From: DRPG01 sp964655065
GTDB taxonomy: Bacteria > Myxococcota_A > UBA796 > GCA-2862545
Direction: 5' to 3'
DNA: 64,000 nt
Assembly (NCBI GenBank): GCA_964655065.1
Contig: CAZZLC010000002.1
Location: 62,001-126,000 of the forward strand
Numbering within the stretch: position 1 is the first letter of the stretch; each line of letters opens with the position of its first letter. The notes under the pieces are model-generated. The model was not told the DNA's origin. It saw nothing but the letters and a program-made list of their open reading frames with translations, and searched no databases. A program made the translations under genes and the position numbers. Below, piece by piece: positions 35,885 through 44,593 of the stretch.

Positions 35885-37090
35885 GTGACGATGGGGTTGT
35901 CGGCCTTGGGGGCGATGTGGGCCATTCTCGGAGGGCTCTCCTCCCCCGCCCTCGCGCAGGACTTCGACGATATCGACGACTTCGAGTTCGACGAGCCGGT
36001 CGACCTCCCGAAGGAGGAAGACGAGGACTCCGAGGAAGAGAAGCCCGGAGACGAAGAGGAGAAGCCAGAGACCGCCGAGCCGCCTCCTCTCGACGAGACG
36101 GACACGGAGATCCTCGACACCGAGTTCGAAGACGCCGAAGACGAGGTCGATCTCCTGCAGGACGACCCCGAGGAGATCGAGGGCGACGACGACACGGAGG
36201 CCGATTACCGCGAGACGCTCGCTCGGGCTCGGGATCTGCCGCCGGACGGTGCGATCGAGGAGCTTCGGAGCTACCTGGCGCGCTTCCCGGAGACGATCTA
36301 CCGCAGCGACATCGAAGAGCGCATCGACCGGCTCTTCGACCAGCTGTACGCCGAGGGCCGGCAGGCTCCGGGCTCCGAGGACGACGGTCCCGTCGATGCC
36401 CTTCGACAGGAGATCGAGTTCAGCCAGGGACTCCTGCTCGACAACATCAACCCGCGCAGTCGCCTTCAGGGTGCGGTGGCCTTCGGCGCCCCGGTCTACA
36501 TCGACGGGGGGATCGACTACGAGCACGCGTTCTCGCGCCGGGTCTCCCTGCACGGAGGCCTGCGCGGTCGGTTCGGGGACTTCGGCATCGAGGCCGGACC
36601 GCGATTCGCCCTTGTGAAGTCGGCCAAGTCGCAGACCCTGCTCACCCTCTCGATCGACGGGCGCTTGTCGGTGGGGCCGCTCTATCCGGCGGTCCGGCCG
36701 ATCCTCGGCTTCGGGAAGAAGTTCGGCAGCGTGCAGGTCCAGCTTCAGGGGGGTCCCGAGCTCGAGATCCGCAACGTCGACGGACCGACGCTGCAGGTGC
36801 AGTACACGGGTGGGGCCCAGGTGCAGTGGTCCGCGAACGACCGCGTGGCGGTGTTCGCGGAGACGCTGCTGCTGTTCAAGCCGCAGGGCCCCGACGGCGC
36901 GTTCGCGGGCGGCCTGTTCTCGTTCAACGCGGTGTCGCTCGGACTCACGTTCTACCCGCAGCTGGACCGGAGTCGCCCCGAAGAGCGTGATCTCGAGGCC
37001 AAGGTCGGCGGCGCGCTGCCCGTGGCGAGCCAGTACTACCAGTTCTACCTGGGCTCCATCAACGCCCAGGTCAACTACTTCACCGACTGA
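35885..37090 (+). CDS. Outer-membrane beta-barrel protein with acidic N-terminal region
   Basis: 401 residues. A signal peptide (about 1-24, ending SPALAQ) is followed by a very acidic region (about 25-105) with DFDDIDDFEFDEP and many Glu, then a helical segment. The C-terminal part (about 200-400) has alternating strands rich in Gly and aromatics and ends in QVNYFTD, as in outer-membrane barrels. Acidic periplasmic regions often bind calcium or wall partners. No transport family is recognised. GGAGGT precedes the GTG at 35885. Confidence 0.78.
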   Translation: MTMGLSALGAMWAILGGLSSPALAQDFDDIDDFEFDEPVDLPKEEDEDSEEEKPGDEEEKPETAEPPPLDETDTEILDTEFEDAEDEVDLLQDDPEEIEGDDDTEADYRETLARARDLPPDGAIEELRSYLARFPETIYRSDIEERIDRLFDQLYAEGRQAPGSEDDGPVDALRQEIEFSQGLLLDNINPRSRLQGAVAFGAPVYIDGGIDYEHAFSRRVSLHGGLRGRFGDFGIEAGPRFALVKSAKSQTLLTLSIDGRLSVGPLYPAVRPILGFGKKFGSVQVQLQGGPELEIRNVDGPTLQVQYTGGAQVQWSANDRVAVFAETLLLFKPQGPDGAFAGGLFSFNAVSLGLTFYPQLDRSRPEERDLEAKVGGALPVASQYYQFYLGSINAQVNYFTD

Positions 37091-37101
37091 CCTCGGGTCA
37101 G
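37087..37101. terminator. Small inverted repeat at convergent stops
   Basis: CTGACC, three-base loop, GGTCAG spans the stop codons of both convergent genes. It might act as a weak bidirectional terminator, but it partly reflects the two stop codons and has no T-tract. Confidence 0.25.
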
Positions 37102-37454
37102 CCGATCACGTTGGCGATCGCGATGCCAATCCCGAGTCCGCCGACCATGCCCACGATTGCCACCACCACGAGAAATGCGATGACGACGGCGACGCCGGCG
37201 GCCGTCGTGACCTTGGCGACCCAGTCGCCGCGGCCCCGGAAGGTGAGCTTCGTCTTCAGCGGTACGAGCATCTGGGGCGATGACGCCTCGGGCGGTATCG
37301 GCTCGCTCTCGGCGGGCTTCACGGCGAGCGCGGCCGCCGAGGTGATGGCGGCCGCACTGGGCAACAGGACCGTTCGTGGGTCCTGGTCGTCCTCGGGCTC
37401 TTCGAACTCTGCAGTCTGGGCTCGGGACCCGGATCGATCGACAACGTGAACCAA
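37098..37454 (-). CDS. Small membrane protein
   Basis: 118 residues from a TTG at 37454 with GGAGG 6 bases upstream inside a palindrome. The N-terminal two-thirds is soluble with an acidic EEPEDDQDP patch. A basic FRGRGDW then leads to one long Ala/Val/Gly-rich C-terminal transmembrane segment (about 85-115). It is tail-anchored in layout, and the function is unknown. It starts 30 bp after the stop of rtcB on the same strand. Confidence 0.7.
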   Translation of the reverse strand: MVHVVDRSGSRAQTAEFEEPEDDQDPRTVLLPSAAAITSAAALAVKPAESEPIPPEASSPQMLVPLKTKLTFRGRGDWVAKVTTAAGVAVVIAFLVVVAIVGMVGGLGIGIAIANVIG

Positions 37455-37475
37455 GGGGACCTCCGGAGGTCCCCT
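37454..37475. promoter_or_regulatory. Perfect 22-bp palindrome over the ribosome binding site
   Basis: Positions 37454-37475 read the same on both strands (core GGGGACCTCCGGAGGTCCCC). On the minus strand the right arm contains the GGAGG ribosome-binding site of the small membrane protein gene and touches its TTG start. It could be a dimeric regulator site between rtcB and that gene, or an RNA hairpin that hides the site. Confidence 0.5.
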
Positions 37476-37484
37476 CGGATCTGA

Positions 37485-38699
37485 TCAACCCTTCACACAC
37501 ACGATCTGCGAGAGGGTGTGCACCACCTCGACGAGATCGGCCTGCGCCGCCATGACCGCGTCGATGTCCTTGTAGGCCATGGGGGTCTCGTCGATGACGG
37601 ACGCGTCCTTGCGACACTCGACGCCCTCGGTCGCCTTGGCGTGGTCTTCGACCGAGAAGCGACGCTTGGCCTCGGCTCGTGACATCGCGCGACCCGCCCC
37701 GTGCGAGCACGACTCGAACGAATCCGCATTGCCCTTGCCCTTCACGATGAACGAGCGCGCGCCCATCGAGCCCGGGATGATGCCCCACTCGCCGCGACCC
37801 GCCCGCACGGCCCCCTTGCGGGTGACGAAGATCTCGCGGCCCCCGTGGCGTTCGCGCTGCACGTAGTTGTGGTGACAGTTCACCGCCGTGCCTACTGGCT
37901 CGAAGGGCGGCAGCTCGGTCCACAGGGCCTCGAGCGTCGCGTCCATCATCAGCGTCCGGTTCAGCATGGCGAAGTCCTGCGCCCACTTCACGGCCTGGCA
38001 GTAGTCGTCGAAGGCCTGCGTGCCCTCGGGCAGGTACGCGAGGTCGGCATCGGGCAGCGTCACGAACCAGCGCTCCATCTCGCGCTTGGCGAGCGAGATG
38101 AAGTGGTTGCCGATCCGGTTGCCCACTCCGCGCGACCCCGAGTGCAGCATCACCCAGACCTGGTCGGACTCGTCGAGGCAGACCTCTACGAAGTGGTTGC
38201 CGGTTCCGAGCGTGCCGAGGTGGTTCTCGGTGTTGCCGCGGGCAAGGCGCGGGTGCTTGTCGGTGATCTCGGCCCACCGCTCGGCGAGCAGACCGGACCA
38301 CGCGCGAGCATTCTCGTCGGGCAGGTCCGCCCAGGCCCCTCGGTCACCCCGACGGCCGTTCGCGGTTCGGCCGTGCGGGACGGCGCGCTCGATCGCTGCG
38401 CGTACTGCGGCGAGGTTGTCGGGCAGATCGTGAGACGTGAGGGACGTACGGGTCGCGATCATCCCGCAGCCGATGTCGACCCCGACCGCCGCCGGCACGA
38501 TCGCCCCCTCGGTGGGGATCACCGAGCCCACCGTCGCGCCCTTGCCGAGGTGCACGTCGGGCATCGCCGCCACCCAACGGTGCACGAACGGCAGATCGGC
38601 GATGCGGCGCAGCTGTGCCCACGCGGCGTCCTCGACGGGTACCCCGTCCGTCCACGCCTTGATGAGGCCTCGATCCGTCTGGATCACCCTCGCGGCCAT
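37485..38699 (-). CDS. rtcB: RNA-splicing ligase RtcB
   Basis: 404 residues, close to the bacterial RtcB length. GVDIGCGM (D75, C78) binds Mn, HFVEV and NCHHNY supply further ligands, and the guanylylated His is in SHGAGRAMSR near residue 330. RtcB seals RNA with 2',3'-cyclic phosphate or 3'-phosphate and 5'-OH ends using GTP, in RNA repair or tRNA processing. GGAGG precedes the ATG at 38699. No RtcA is in the window. Confidence 0.95.
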   Translation of the reverse strand: MAARVIQTDRGLIKAWTDGVPVEDAAWAQLRRIADLPFVHRWVAAMPDVHLGKGATVGSVIPTEGAIVPAAVGVDIGCGMIATRTSLTSHDLPDNLAAVRAAIERAVPHGRTANGRRGDRGAWADLPDENARAWSGLLAERWAEITDKHPRLARGNTENHLGTLGTGNHFVEVCLDESDQVWVMLHSGSRGVGNRIGNHFISLAKREMERWFVTLPDADLAYLPEGTQAFDDYCQAVKWAQDFAMLNRTLMMDATLEALWTELPPFEPVGTAVNCHHNYVQRERHGGREIFVTRKGAVRAGRGEWGIIPGSMGARSFIVKGKGNADSFESCSHGAGRAMSRAEAKRRFSVEDHAKATEGVECRKDASVIDETPMAYKDIDAVMAAQADLVEVVHTLSQIVCVKG

Positions 38700-38852
38700 C
38701 GTCGTCCTCCAGTCTGCTCGGCACCTTCGCACGTCCCGTGCCAGAGGGTCGGTGTTCGCCATAGCAATGGTACGAAGTCGGCTACTGGCCTCACGCAGCC
38801 GGGGCAGCCGTCCTCGGGGCGCGCCCGATGGCGAGATGACGCGCCTGTCGGC

Positions 38853-39377
38853 TCAGGCCTCGAGTCGCTCGGCCGGATCCGTCTCGGCGGGGCCGAGCCC
38901 TGTCTCCTGGACCAGGCGCTGGCCCCGCAGCGTGAGCCGGAAGTACCGACGCCGAGCGTCCGTGAGTCCTCTCTGGACCTCGACGAGGTCGTTGGCGTGC
39001 ATGTTCGCGAGGGCCCGGGACAGCTGGGCCTTGTGCATCTGCGTGCGGTCGGCGAGCTGGGTCGGCGTGATCCAGTCCCCGAGCAGGGGCAGGATCCGCT
39101 GCCAGTCTTGACTGGCAGCCATGGTCAGGAGCTCGACTCGCGACTGATCGTCGCGCAGCGAGCGATCGAGCGCCGTCCCCACGGTCCGCAGGGCCTCCGC
39201 GAAGCCGGCTGCCCACTCCGTCTTCGGCGACAGCTCGGCCAGCTCCGCCACCAACGCGCGCAGCAGCTGGCCGCGACCCTGGCTGGCGAGCTGGGCGAGG
39301 GTTCTCGCCACCGGCCGCCACGCGGCCTCCTGGTCCTCGGCGGTCTCGAGCTCGGCGATCAACTCGGAAAAGGCCAT
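38853..39377 (-). CDS. Winged-helix DNA-binding regulator
   Basis: 174 residues. The first 85 residues are helical and acidic. The C-terminal half holds a winged-helix core of MarR type, LADRTQMHKAQLSRALANMHANDLVEVQRG and then RRRYFRLTLRG, where the recognition helix and wing are expected. It is probably a transcription regulator. GGAG lies upstream of the ATG at 39377. It sits 62 bp after the nitrilase-like gene on the same strand and is preceded by an AT-rich direct repeat. Confidence 0.82.
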   Translation of the reverse strand: MAFSELIAELETAEDQEAAWRPVARTLAQLASQGRGQLLRALVAELAELSPKTEWAAGFAEALRTVGTALDRSLRDDQSRVELLTMAASQDWQRILPLLGDWITPTQLADRTQMHKAQLSRALANMHANDLVEVQRGLTDARRRYFRLTLRGQRLVQETGLGPAETDPAERLEA

Positions 39378-39427
39378 CTCACACGTCTCCGATCGCGCCG
39401 TCGCGCGGGGCTGACGGCTGGGTGCGG

Positions 39428-39444
39428 ATCAACTATCTATCAAC
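39428..39444. promoter_or_regulatory. AT-rich direct repeat upstream of winged-helix gene
   Basis: ATCAAC occurs at 39428-39433 and 39439-39444, eleven bases apart start to start, on one DNA face. The segment is AT-rich within GC-rich DNA and directly precedes the winged-helix gene. It may be an autoregulatory operator. Confidence 0.35.
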
Positions 39445-40816
39445 CATCTGCCACCGACCGCCAGTCGGGGGGGATTCTGGACCGAGCAGGCTCGAACTGC
39501 ATGCGTCCCACCGCGGGGAAGGTCACCCCCGCGCGGCCCAGCCGCTGGACGATGCGGCGCCGGTCGGGGACCACCAGGATCATCGAGGCACAGAAGGCGT
39601 CGGCGTGCTCGGTGCTCGAGTTGACGATGCAGACCATGGTCTGCGCGGTGGTCGCCATGTGGCGCGCCTGGCTCTCGAGCTCCTGGGTCTGCTCGGAGAA
39701 CGACGTCACGAGCACGAGCGACACCCCGAGGCGCTCCAGGATGCCGACGACCGAGGGCTCGAGCAGATCCTTGCAGATGAGGGTCGCCACGGTCCAGCCT
39801 GCGCTCGCGAGCAGCGTGACTTGCCGTCGGTAGGCGAGAAGCTCGGTTCCCAGGAGCGGGTGCACGAACGGGTTGAACTTGTGGTGGGCGAAGGTGTCGG
39901 CGCCTCGGAGCCGCGTCAGGGCCTCGTTGACGAAGGTGTGCGTGCCTTGCTCGTCGGGTCGGTGGAACGAGCCACCCACGGTCAGGGTCATCGCCATCGC
40001 GTGGGCGCGCTGGATCCGGCTCACGACGTCGGACTCGGTGCCCGAGAGCTCGGGGAACACCGCGATAGAGGCGCCGACGTCGGCTGCAGCGCCGAGCAGT
40101 CGGTCGTCGACGGGGCCAGTGGGCTGGCGGGGGCGGACGGAGTGGAAGAAGGACTGACCCTCGATCTGCTCGTGGGACCACTGCAGCGCTTCGAGTCGCC
40201 CGTGCGGGAACAGACCGGTGATCGTGATGCCGTCGACGAGGCGGACGAGCACGGGCGGGCAGGGCTCGTAGCGAACCCGGAAGCCCGCCAGGGGCGGCAC
40301 CAGGGTGACGTGCGAGAGGCGGTCGGGCTCGCGGGTGGCGAGGATGCGTCGGCGATCGGAGCGCAGGGGAGCCACCGCCCCGTGGAGATCGGGGTGCGAG
40401 GTGATGTTGGAGCGCCCCACGAGATCGAAGATGGGGTCCGCGTACCGTGGAAACACGTCGTCGGCTTCGAGATCGTGAGGCCCACGGTCCGCGTACTGGT
40501 CCGCGAGCTCCCGCCCCACCACCACGTCGAGGGCCTCGGCCAGCGCGCGAGCCGCCATGACGTCGGTCAGCGGCGCGGCCTCCTGGACCCAGGTGACCAA
40601 CGGGTCGACCTCGATCCGCTCGAACGTCTCGGCGTGCTCGAGGCGAGCCGCGACGTACTCCCGCGCCCGCGCGAGCCCCGCCTGGCCGATCGGGTCGCGG
40701 CACTGGCGCCGAAACGACTCGTGACGGTCCCGGTTGAAGCGGAGAAGCGCGGCGAGCAGCTCGAGCGGCGAGGCGGTGCGTTCGTTGACGGCGTCCAGGT
40801 AGACAGGTCGGTTCAC
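39440..40816 (-). CDS. Carbon-nitrogen hydrolase (nitrilase-like) with long N-terminal extension
   Basis: 458 residues from a GTG at 40816. Upstream in-frame sequence to 41014 looks non-coding, but the start is uncertain. The nitrilase-fold core lies at about 240-450 with the Glu-Lys-Cys set: AVFPELSG near 252, a Lys in FAHHKFNPF near 310 and Cys in TLICKD near 347. The first 200 residues are an unusual extension rich in Arg and Asp with no known domain. Nitrilase relatives hydrolyse amides or nitriles; the substrate is unknown. The winged-helix gene follows 62 bp later. Confidence 0.75.
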   Translation of the reverse strand: MNRPVYLDAVNERTASPLELLAALLRFNRDRHESFRRQCRDPIGQAGLARAREYVAARLEHAETFERIEVDPLVTWVQEAAPLTDVMAARALAEALDVVVGRELADQYADRGPHDLEADDVFPRYADPIFDLVGRSNITSHPDLHGAVAPLRSDRRRILATREPDRLSHVTLVPPLAGFRVRYEPCPPVLVRLVDGITITGLFPHGRLEALQWSHEQIEGQSFFHSVRPRQPTGPVDDRLLGAAADVGASIAVFPELSGTESDVVSRIQRAHAMAMTLTVGGSFHRPDEQGTHTFVNEALTRLRGADTFAHHKFNPFVHPLLGTELLAYRRQVTLLASAGWTVATLICKDLLEPSVVGILERLGVSLVLVTSFSEQTQELESQARHMATTAQTMVCIVNSSTEHADAFCASMILVVPDRRRIVQRLGRAGVTFPAVGRMQFEPARSRIPPDWRSVADG

Positions 40817-41206
40817 GAGTTCACCACGAAGAACCGCGGACCGGAGACGACCGCGGGAACCGTGCGTGGCGCGTGTCGGAGATGCGGGCGGGACCGGTTG
40901 ACGGGCGGAGTCATGGAGTTTCCGCCTATCGAGTGCCGCCAGGTCGCGCTTGCCCACGAGAGGCGCGTTCGGTAACATCGCGAAGGAACTCCGACGTCGG
41001 CCGACCTGGTCCACTCGGAACTCCTCGCGACGGCGAGTCGCGTCCGTCCGAACCTGCCTGTTCTCCCTCCGTCTCCTCCCTTCTCCTTCCTCCTCTTCGC
41101 GCCCGTCGATTCCTGGTACCGGAGTTGCAGTCTCGTCTCGGTGTCAGCTCACTGACCCGAGCGCAGTCCGCCCCGGTGGCGGGACGGTCCGGTATGGGAG
41201 CGCGCC
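40817..41206. other. 390-bp non-coding interval with polypyrimidine tract
   Basis: This divergent interval lies between the nitrilase-like gene and the universal stress gene. No convincing gene is seen. Positions 41061-41098 are pyrimidine except for one G at 41071, with repeated CTCC/TTCC units. A small inverted repeat GTCAG-CTCA-CTGAC lies near 41140. Promoters for both genes should lie here, but no clear -35/-10 pair was found. Confidence 0.6.
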
Positions 41207-41659
41207 ATGAACCTGCTGCTGGCCATCGACATCCATCACCACAACGCCGAATCCGTGGTCGCCGAAGGCGGTCGCTGGGCTCGGTCACTCGGCGGTCGCC
41301 TCGATCTGGTCTACGTGGACGAAGAGGCACACGACGCCGCGTACGGCATTCGCGATCCAGAGATCCAGCGTCTCGTGGTGCAGTCGTGGGGACGAATCCA
41401 GGACCATCATCGTGCGGCGCTCGAGGAGCTCCTGGAGGTGCTCGAGGACGACGTGCGGGGTCAAGCGCGCTACGTCCAGGGCCAGAAGACCCACGAAGAG
41501 CTTGTCGCGATCGCGAGTGGGTACGACGCGATTCTGGTGTTCACCCACGGCCGTCGCGGCCTCGGCCACCTGTTCGTCGGCTCGGTCTCCGAGCGCCTCG
41601 TTCGGCACGCCACCGTGCCCGTGATCGTGCTGCGCCTGCAGGAGGCGATGTCGGCCTGA
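41207..41659 (+). CDS. Universal stress protein (UspA family)
   Basis: 150 residues, a single Usp domain. The ATP-binding signature G-x2-G-x9-G(S) appears as GRRGLGHLFVGSVSERL, preceded by ILVFTHG and followed by TVPVIVL. The family binds nucleotides and is induced by starvation or stress. The short N-terminal sequence has NLLLAIDIHHHN in place of the usual DGS loop. It converges on the DNA ligase gene. Confidence 0.88.
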   Translation: MNLLLAIDIHHHNAESVVAEGGRWARSLGGRLDLVYVDEEAHDAAYGIRDPEIQRLVVQSWGRIQDHHRAALEELLEVLEDDVRGQARYVQGQKTHEELVAIASGYDAILVFTHGRRGLGHLFVGSVSERLVRHATVPVIVLRLQEAMSA

Positions 41660-41665
41660 TCGGCG

Positions 41666-43219
41666 TCAGGGCTGTCGCGTCAGGGTACCCTCGTGGATCG
41701 CCCGCACGGTGTCGATCGTGTCGGCATCGACGGCGGACTTGTCGGGCCGGTAGCCCTTCACCCGGGCGAACCGCAGCGCGAGCCCTGCGGGGTACCGCGG
41801 TGAGCCCTGCACGTCGTTGAAGGCGATCTCGACCACCAGCTCGGGCCGGACCCACACCACGTGACCATCGCGGCTGGTCTCTCGGGCGAGCAGCTGCTCG
41901 GTCTGCCACGCCAGGAGCTCGTCGGTGAGGCCCTTGAACGTCTTTCCGAGCATCACGAACCGACCCGAGGCGGGGTCCCGCGCCCCCAGGTGGAGGTTCG
42001 AGAGCAGTCCGCTGCGTCGTCCGCTTCCCCACTCCACGCCGATCACCACGAGGTCCAACGTCCACGCGGGCTTGAGCTTGAGCCAGGACGCTCCGCGAGT
42101 GCCGGCTTCGTAGAACGATGGGCCATCCTTGGCCATGACTCCCTCGTGACCGGCATCCAGCACCCGGTCGACGAAGCCTGCGGCTTCGGACTCGTCAGCG
42201 GGCTGGCAGGTGGCCACGCGTGCTGCTTCGGGTACCCGCTCCGCGAGCGCACGATGGCGCTCCGAGAGCGGGTGGTCGACGAGTGGCTCGCCGTCGAGCG
42301 CGAGCACGTCGAAGAAGAAGGGCGAGAGGGGAAGCTGCTGTCGCAGGGCGGACACGTCGAGCTTGCGACCGAATCGGCGCATCGTGGTCTGGAAGGGATG
42401 GGGGCGCCCCCCCGCGTCGAGGGCGAGCACCTCTCCGTCGAGCACGATCGACTCGACCGGCAGGGCGAGGGCCGCCTCGACCACCTCCGGCACGGCGCTG
42501 GTCACCGGGCGGAGCTGTCGGCTGAACACCTCGACCCGGTCGCCCTCCCGGTGCACCTGGACCCGCGCGCCGTCGAGCTTGGCCTCGAGGTGGACGGCGC
42601 CGAGCCTCGTCATGGCGTCTTCGATGCCGTCTGCGGTCTGCGCGAGCATGGGCTGGACAGGCCGGAACAGCTGCAGCCGGAATGCGCCCAGCGCCGCCTC
42701 CCCGCCCTCGAACGCCGCCAGCGCGGGAGCCACGAGGTCGCCGGTGAGCATGACCGCTCGCCGCACGGCCTCGGCGGGGACCTTGGCGGCCGCAGCCACC
42801 GCCTCGGCCATCACCTTCGCCAGCGCGCCCTGTCGCAGCTCGCCCGCGAGCAGCATCGCCACGAAGCCCTGCTCGACCTCGGTGAGGCGTGCGAAGAGCG
42901 CTCGGAGCGCCTCGAGCCGGCGAGCCTTGCTGCCTCGGCCCGCCATGTCCCGGATTGACGTCAGCGCGTCGTCGAGCTCGATGACCCGGATGGCCGGGCG
43001 GGTCGCCGGAGGGGTCCCGCGGAGCTCGGACAGCGTGGCATAGCCGACCCCGATGCGTCCCTGCCGGAGCTCACCCGCGAGCCAGGGCACCACGATGGCC
43101 AACACGCGAGGGGCGGTGCCGTCCAGCAGCTCGGCGAGTGCGCTCACCTTCGCCTTGCGGGAGCGCGTGCTGGCAACGCGCTGGTTGACGTCGACGATGT
43201 CGGCGAGGAGCGGGCTCAT
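41666..43219 (-). CDS. ATP-dependent DNA ligase
   Basis: 517 residues, with an N-terminal DNA-binding domain, nucleotidyltransferase core and OB-fold. The adenylated Lys is in EAKLDGARVQ near 213. Further motifs are SIVLDGEV, EGVMAKD and WLKLKPAW. This matches the LigB-like group of bacterial ATP-dependent ligases found beside the NAD-dependent LigA. It seals nicks, most likely in repair. No Ku gene is adjacent, so a role in end joining is not supported here. Confidence 0.93.
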   Translation of the reverse strand: MSPLLADIVDVNQRVASTRSRKAKVSALAELLDGTAPRVLAIVVPWLAGELRQGRIGVGYATLSELRGTPPATRPAIRVIELDDALTSIRDMAGRGSKARRLEALRALFARLTEVEQGFVAMLLAGELRQGALAKVMAEAVAAAAKVPAEAVRRAVMLTGDLVAPALAAFEGGEAALGAFRLQLFRPVQPMLAQTADGIEDAMTRLGAVHLEAKLDGARVQVHREGDRVEVFSRQLRPVTSAVPEVVEAALALPVESIVLDGEVLALDAGGRPHPFQTTMRRFGRKLDVSALRQQLPLSPFFFDVLALDGEPLVDHPLSERHRALAERVPEAARVATCQPADESEAAGFVDRVLDAGHEGVMAKDGPSFYEAGTRGASWLKLKPAWTLDLVVIGVEWGSGRRSGLLSNLHLGARDPASGRFVMLGKTFKGLTDELLAWQTEQLLARETSRDGHVVWVRPELVVEIAFNDVQGSPRYPAGLALRFARVKGYRPDKSAVDADTIDTVRAIHEGTLTRQP

Positions 43220-43256
43220 GCCGGGGCCGTAACCCTGCGGTGGTTACGACTGGGGG

Positions 43257-43697
43257 ATGGATGCCTGGATCCAGGGGCTGACGGTTTCCGGATGGGTGGG
43301 CCCGGTGCTGGCTCTGCTCTCCGTGGGGTCGGGGCTCGGTCTCGTCGCGGCGGCGCTCGCGCTGCCTCGGCTGCTGGCTGCGCTTCCCGCCGACTGGCTC
43401 ACCACGCCGGAGGCGCCACCGGGAGGTTCCGTCCGCGTCGCGCTCCGAGGGATCCTGGCCGCCGGACTCCTCCTGGCCGGCCTTGCGATGCTCCTGCTGC
43501 CCGGCCAGGGCGTGCTGACGATCCTCGCGGCAGCCATCGTGAGTCCGGTGCGGGGCAAGAAGCGCGCGGCGCGGTGGCTGCTCTCGTTCGACGTCGTGTC
43601 TCGCGCAGTGAACCTGCTGCGGGCCCGTCGAGGAGCGCCGCCCCTGATCGATCAGCGAACCACGGGGACGGACAGTGGCGTCTCGGCGCGCTCGTAG
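43257..43697 (+). CDS. Small membrane protein, PGPGW-like
   Basis: 146 residues. Two hydrophobic segments at about 12-45 and 62-92 flank a short soluble loop. The second contains LLLPGQGVLTILAAAI, close to the PGPGW-type putative transmembrane domain. A basic cytoplasmic tail follows. The function is unknown. The ATG at 43257 is preceded by GGGGG. The 3' end overlaps the convergent phosphatase gene by 46 bp. Confidence 0.75.
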   Translation: MDAWIQGLTVSGWVGPVLALLSVGSGLGLVAAALALPRLLAALPADWLTTPEAPPGGSVRVALRGILAAGLLLAGLAMLLLPGQGVLTILAAAIVSPVRGKKRAARWLLSFDVVSRAVNLLRARRGAPPLIDQRTTGTDSGVSARS

Positions 43698-44464
43698 TCG
43701 TCCCGCTTGGCGTGACGCACCGGAGGCCGCGACTCCCAGACGAACAGCTCGGGGAGCTCGATCGCGGTCAGGAAGCCGCCCTTGCCGCACCCGGTGTCGA
43801 TGGCGATCACCTGGTCGCCCGCCCACAGGTCCGTGGGGTCCTCGGGGGTGTAGCTCGACAGCTCTCGAGGGAGGAGGCTCGTGACGGTGTGACCGACGAT
43901 GCAGGTCTTGCCCTGGTAGTTGCGGAAGAAGTCCAGCGTGCGTGTCCACAGGAGGCTGGCGGTCTGCTCCACCTCCGAGGGGTGCAAGAACCGGCCGTCG
44001 ACCTTGGGCAGGCCGGCGTGCACGTAGATCGCGTGCTCGTCCTCGAAGTAGAGGGGCAAGCCGTGGAGCCACTCCACGACGTCGTCAGGGAAGAACGAGC
44101 CGGTGAGCAGCTGCTCCCACTCCTCGTCGGTGGCCGGCGCCGAGTCGCGAGCGCCCCCCACGAAGCTCCGGTAGCAGGCGAGGCAGCCGTTCGACGGAGG
44201 GAGCACGAAGCCGTCCCAGCCTTCTGTCAGCACCCGGAGCCAGGCGTCTTCGTGGTTGCCCCGGAGTGGAACGATGCGCGCCCCGCAGTGGGGGAGGTCG
44301 AATCGAATGAACTCGATCACCTCTCGGCTCTGGGGACCCCGATCGACGTAGTCCCCGAGGAACACGAGCGTGTCGGTGGGTCCGAGGGGCCCGATGTGCT
44401 GGAGGAGCTCCAGCAGCGCATCGAGCTCTCCGTGAATATCGCCGATGGCAAAGGTGCGCCGCAT
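43652..44464 (-). CDS. PPP-family metallophosphoesterase (Ser/Thr phosphatase)
   Basis: 270 residues. The PPP signature is complete: GDIHG near residue 8, GDYVDRG near 42, GNHE near 72, HAGLP and a later VGHT. These bind two metal ions and carry out hydrolysis. Members of this size dephosphorylate proteins or diadenosine tetraphosphate (ApaH-like), and sequence alone does not decide. A GTG at 44467 directly before the ATG is an alternative start. Confidence 0.9.
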   Translation of the reverse strand: MRRTFAIGDIHGELDALLELLQHIGPLGPTDTLVFLGDYVDRGPQSREVIEFIRFDLPHCGARIVPLRGNHEDAWLRVLTEGWDGFVLPPSNGCLACYRSFVGGARDSAPATDEEWEQLLTGSFFPDDVVEWLHGLPLYFEDEHAIYVHAGLPKVDGRFLHPSEVEQTASLLWTRTLDFFRNYQGKTCIVGHTVTSLLPRELSSYTPEDPTDLWAGDQVIAIDTGCGKGGFLTAIELPELFVWESRPPVRHAKRDDYERAETPLSVPVVR

Positions 44465-44593
44465 CACATCCCCGAAACCTCGATGCGCTCCTCGGATCGC
44501 CAGGACGGTCGTTGAGCTGGGCTTCCTGCGGTACCTTGGTTACTCGCCTACCCCCTCGGACCCGTACCGGTCCGATCCCCTCTCGGAGATCCC

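Noticed and set aside
40916..40978. A 20-codon frame with a nearby GGAG
   Set aside because: Ribosome-binding spacing is too short and nothing else supports it.
41666..43219. DNA ligase as part of a Ku-dependent end-joining system
   Set aside because: No Ku gene is adjacent and the ligase resembles the LigB-like group.
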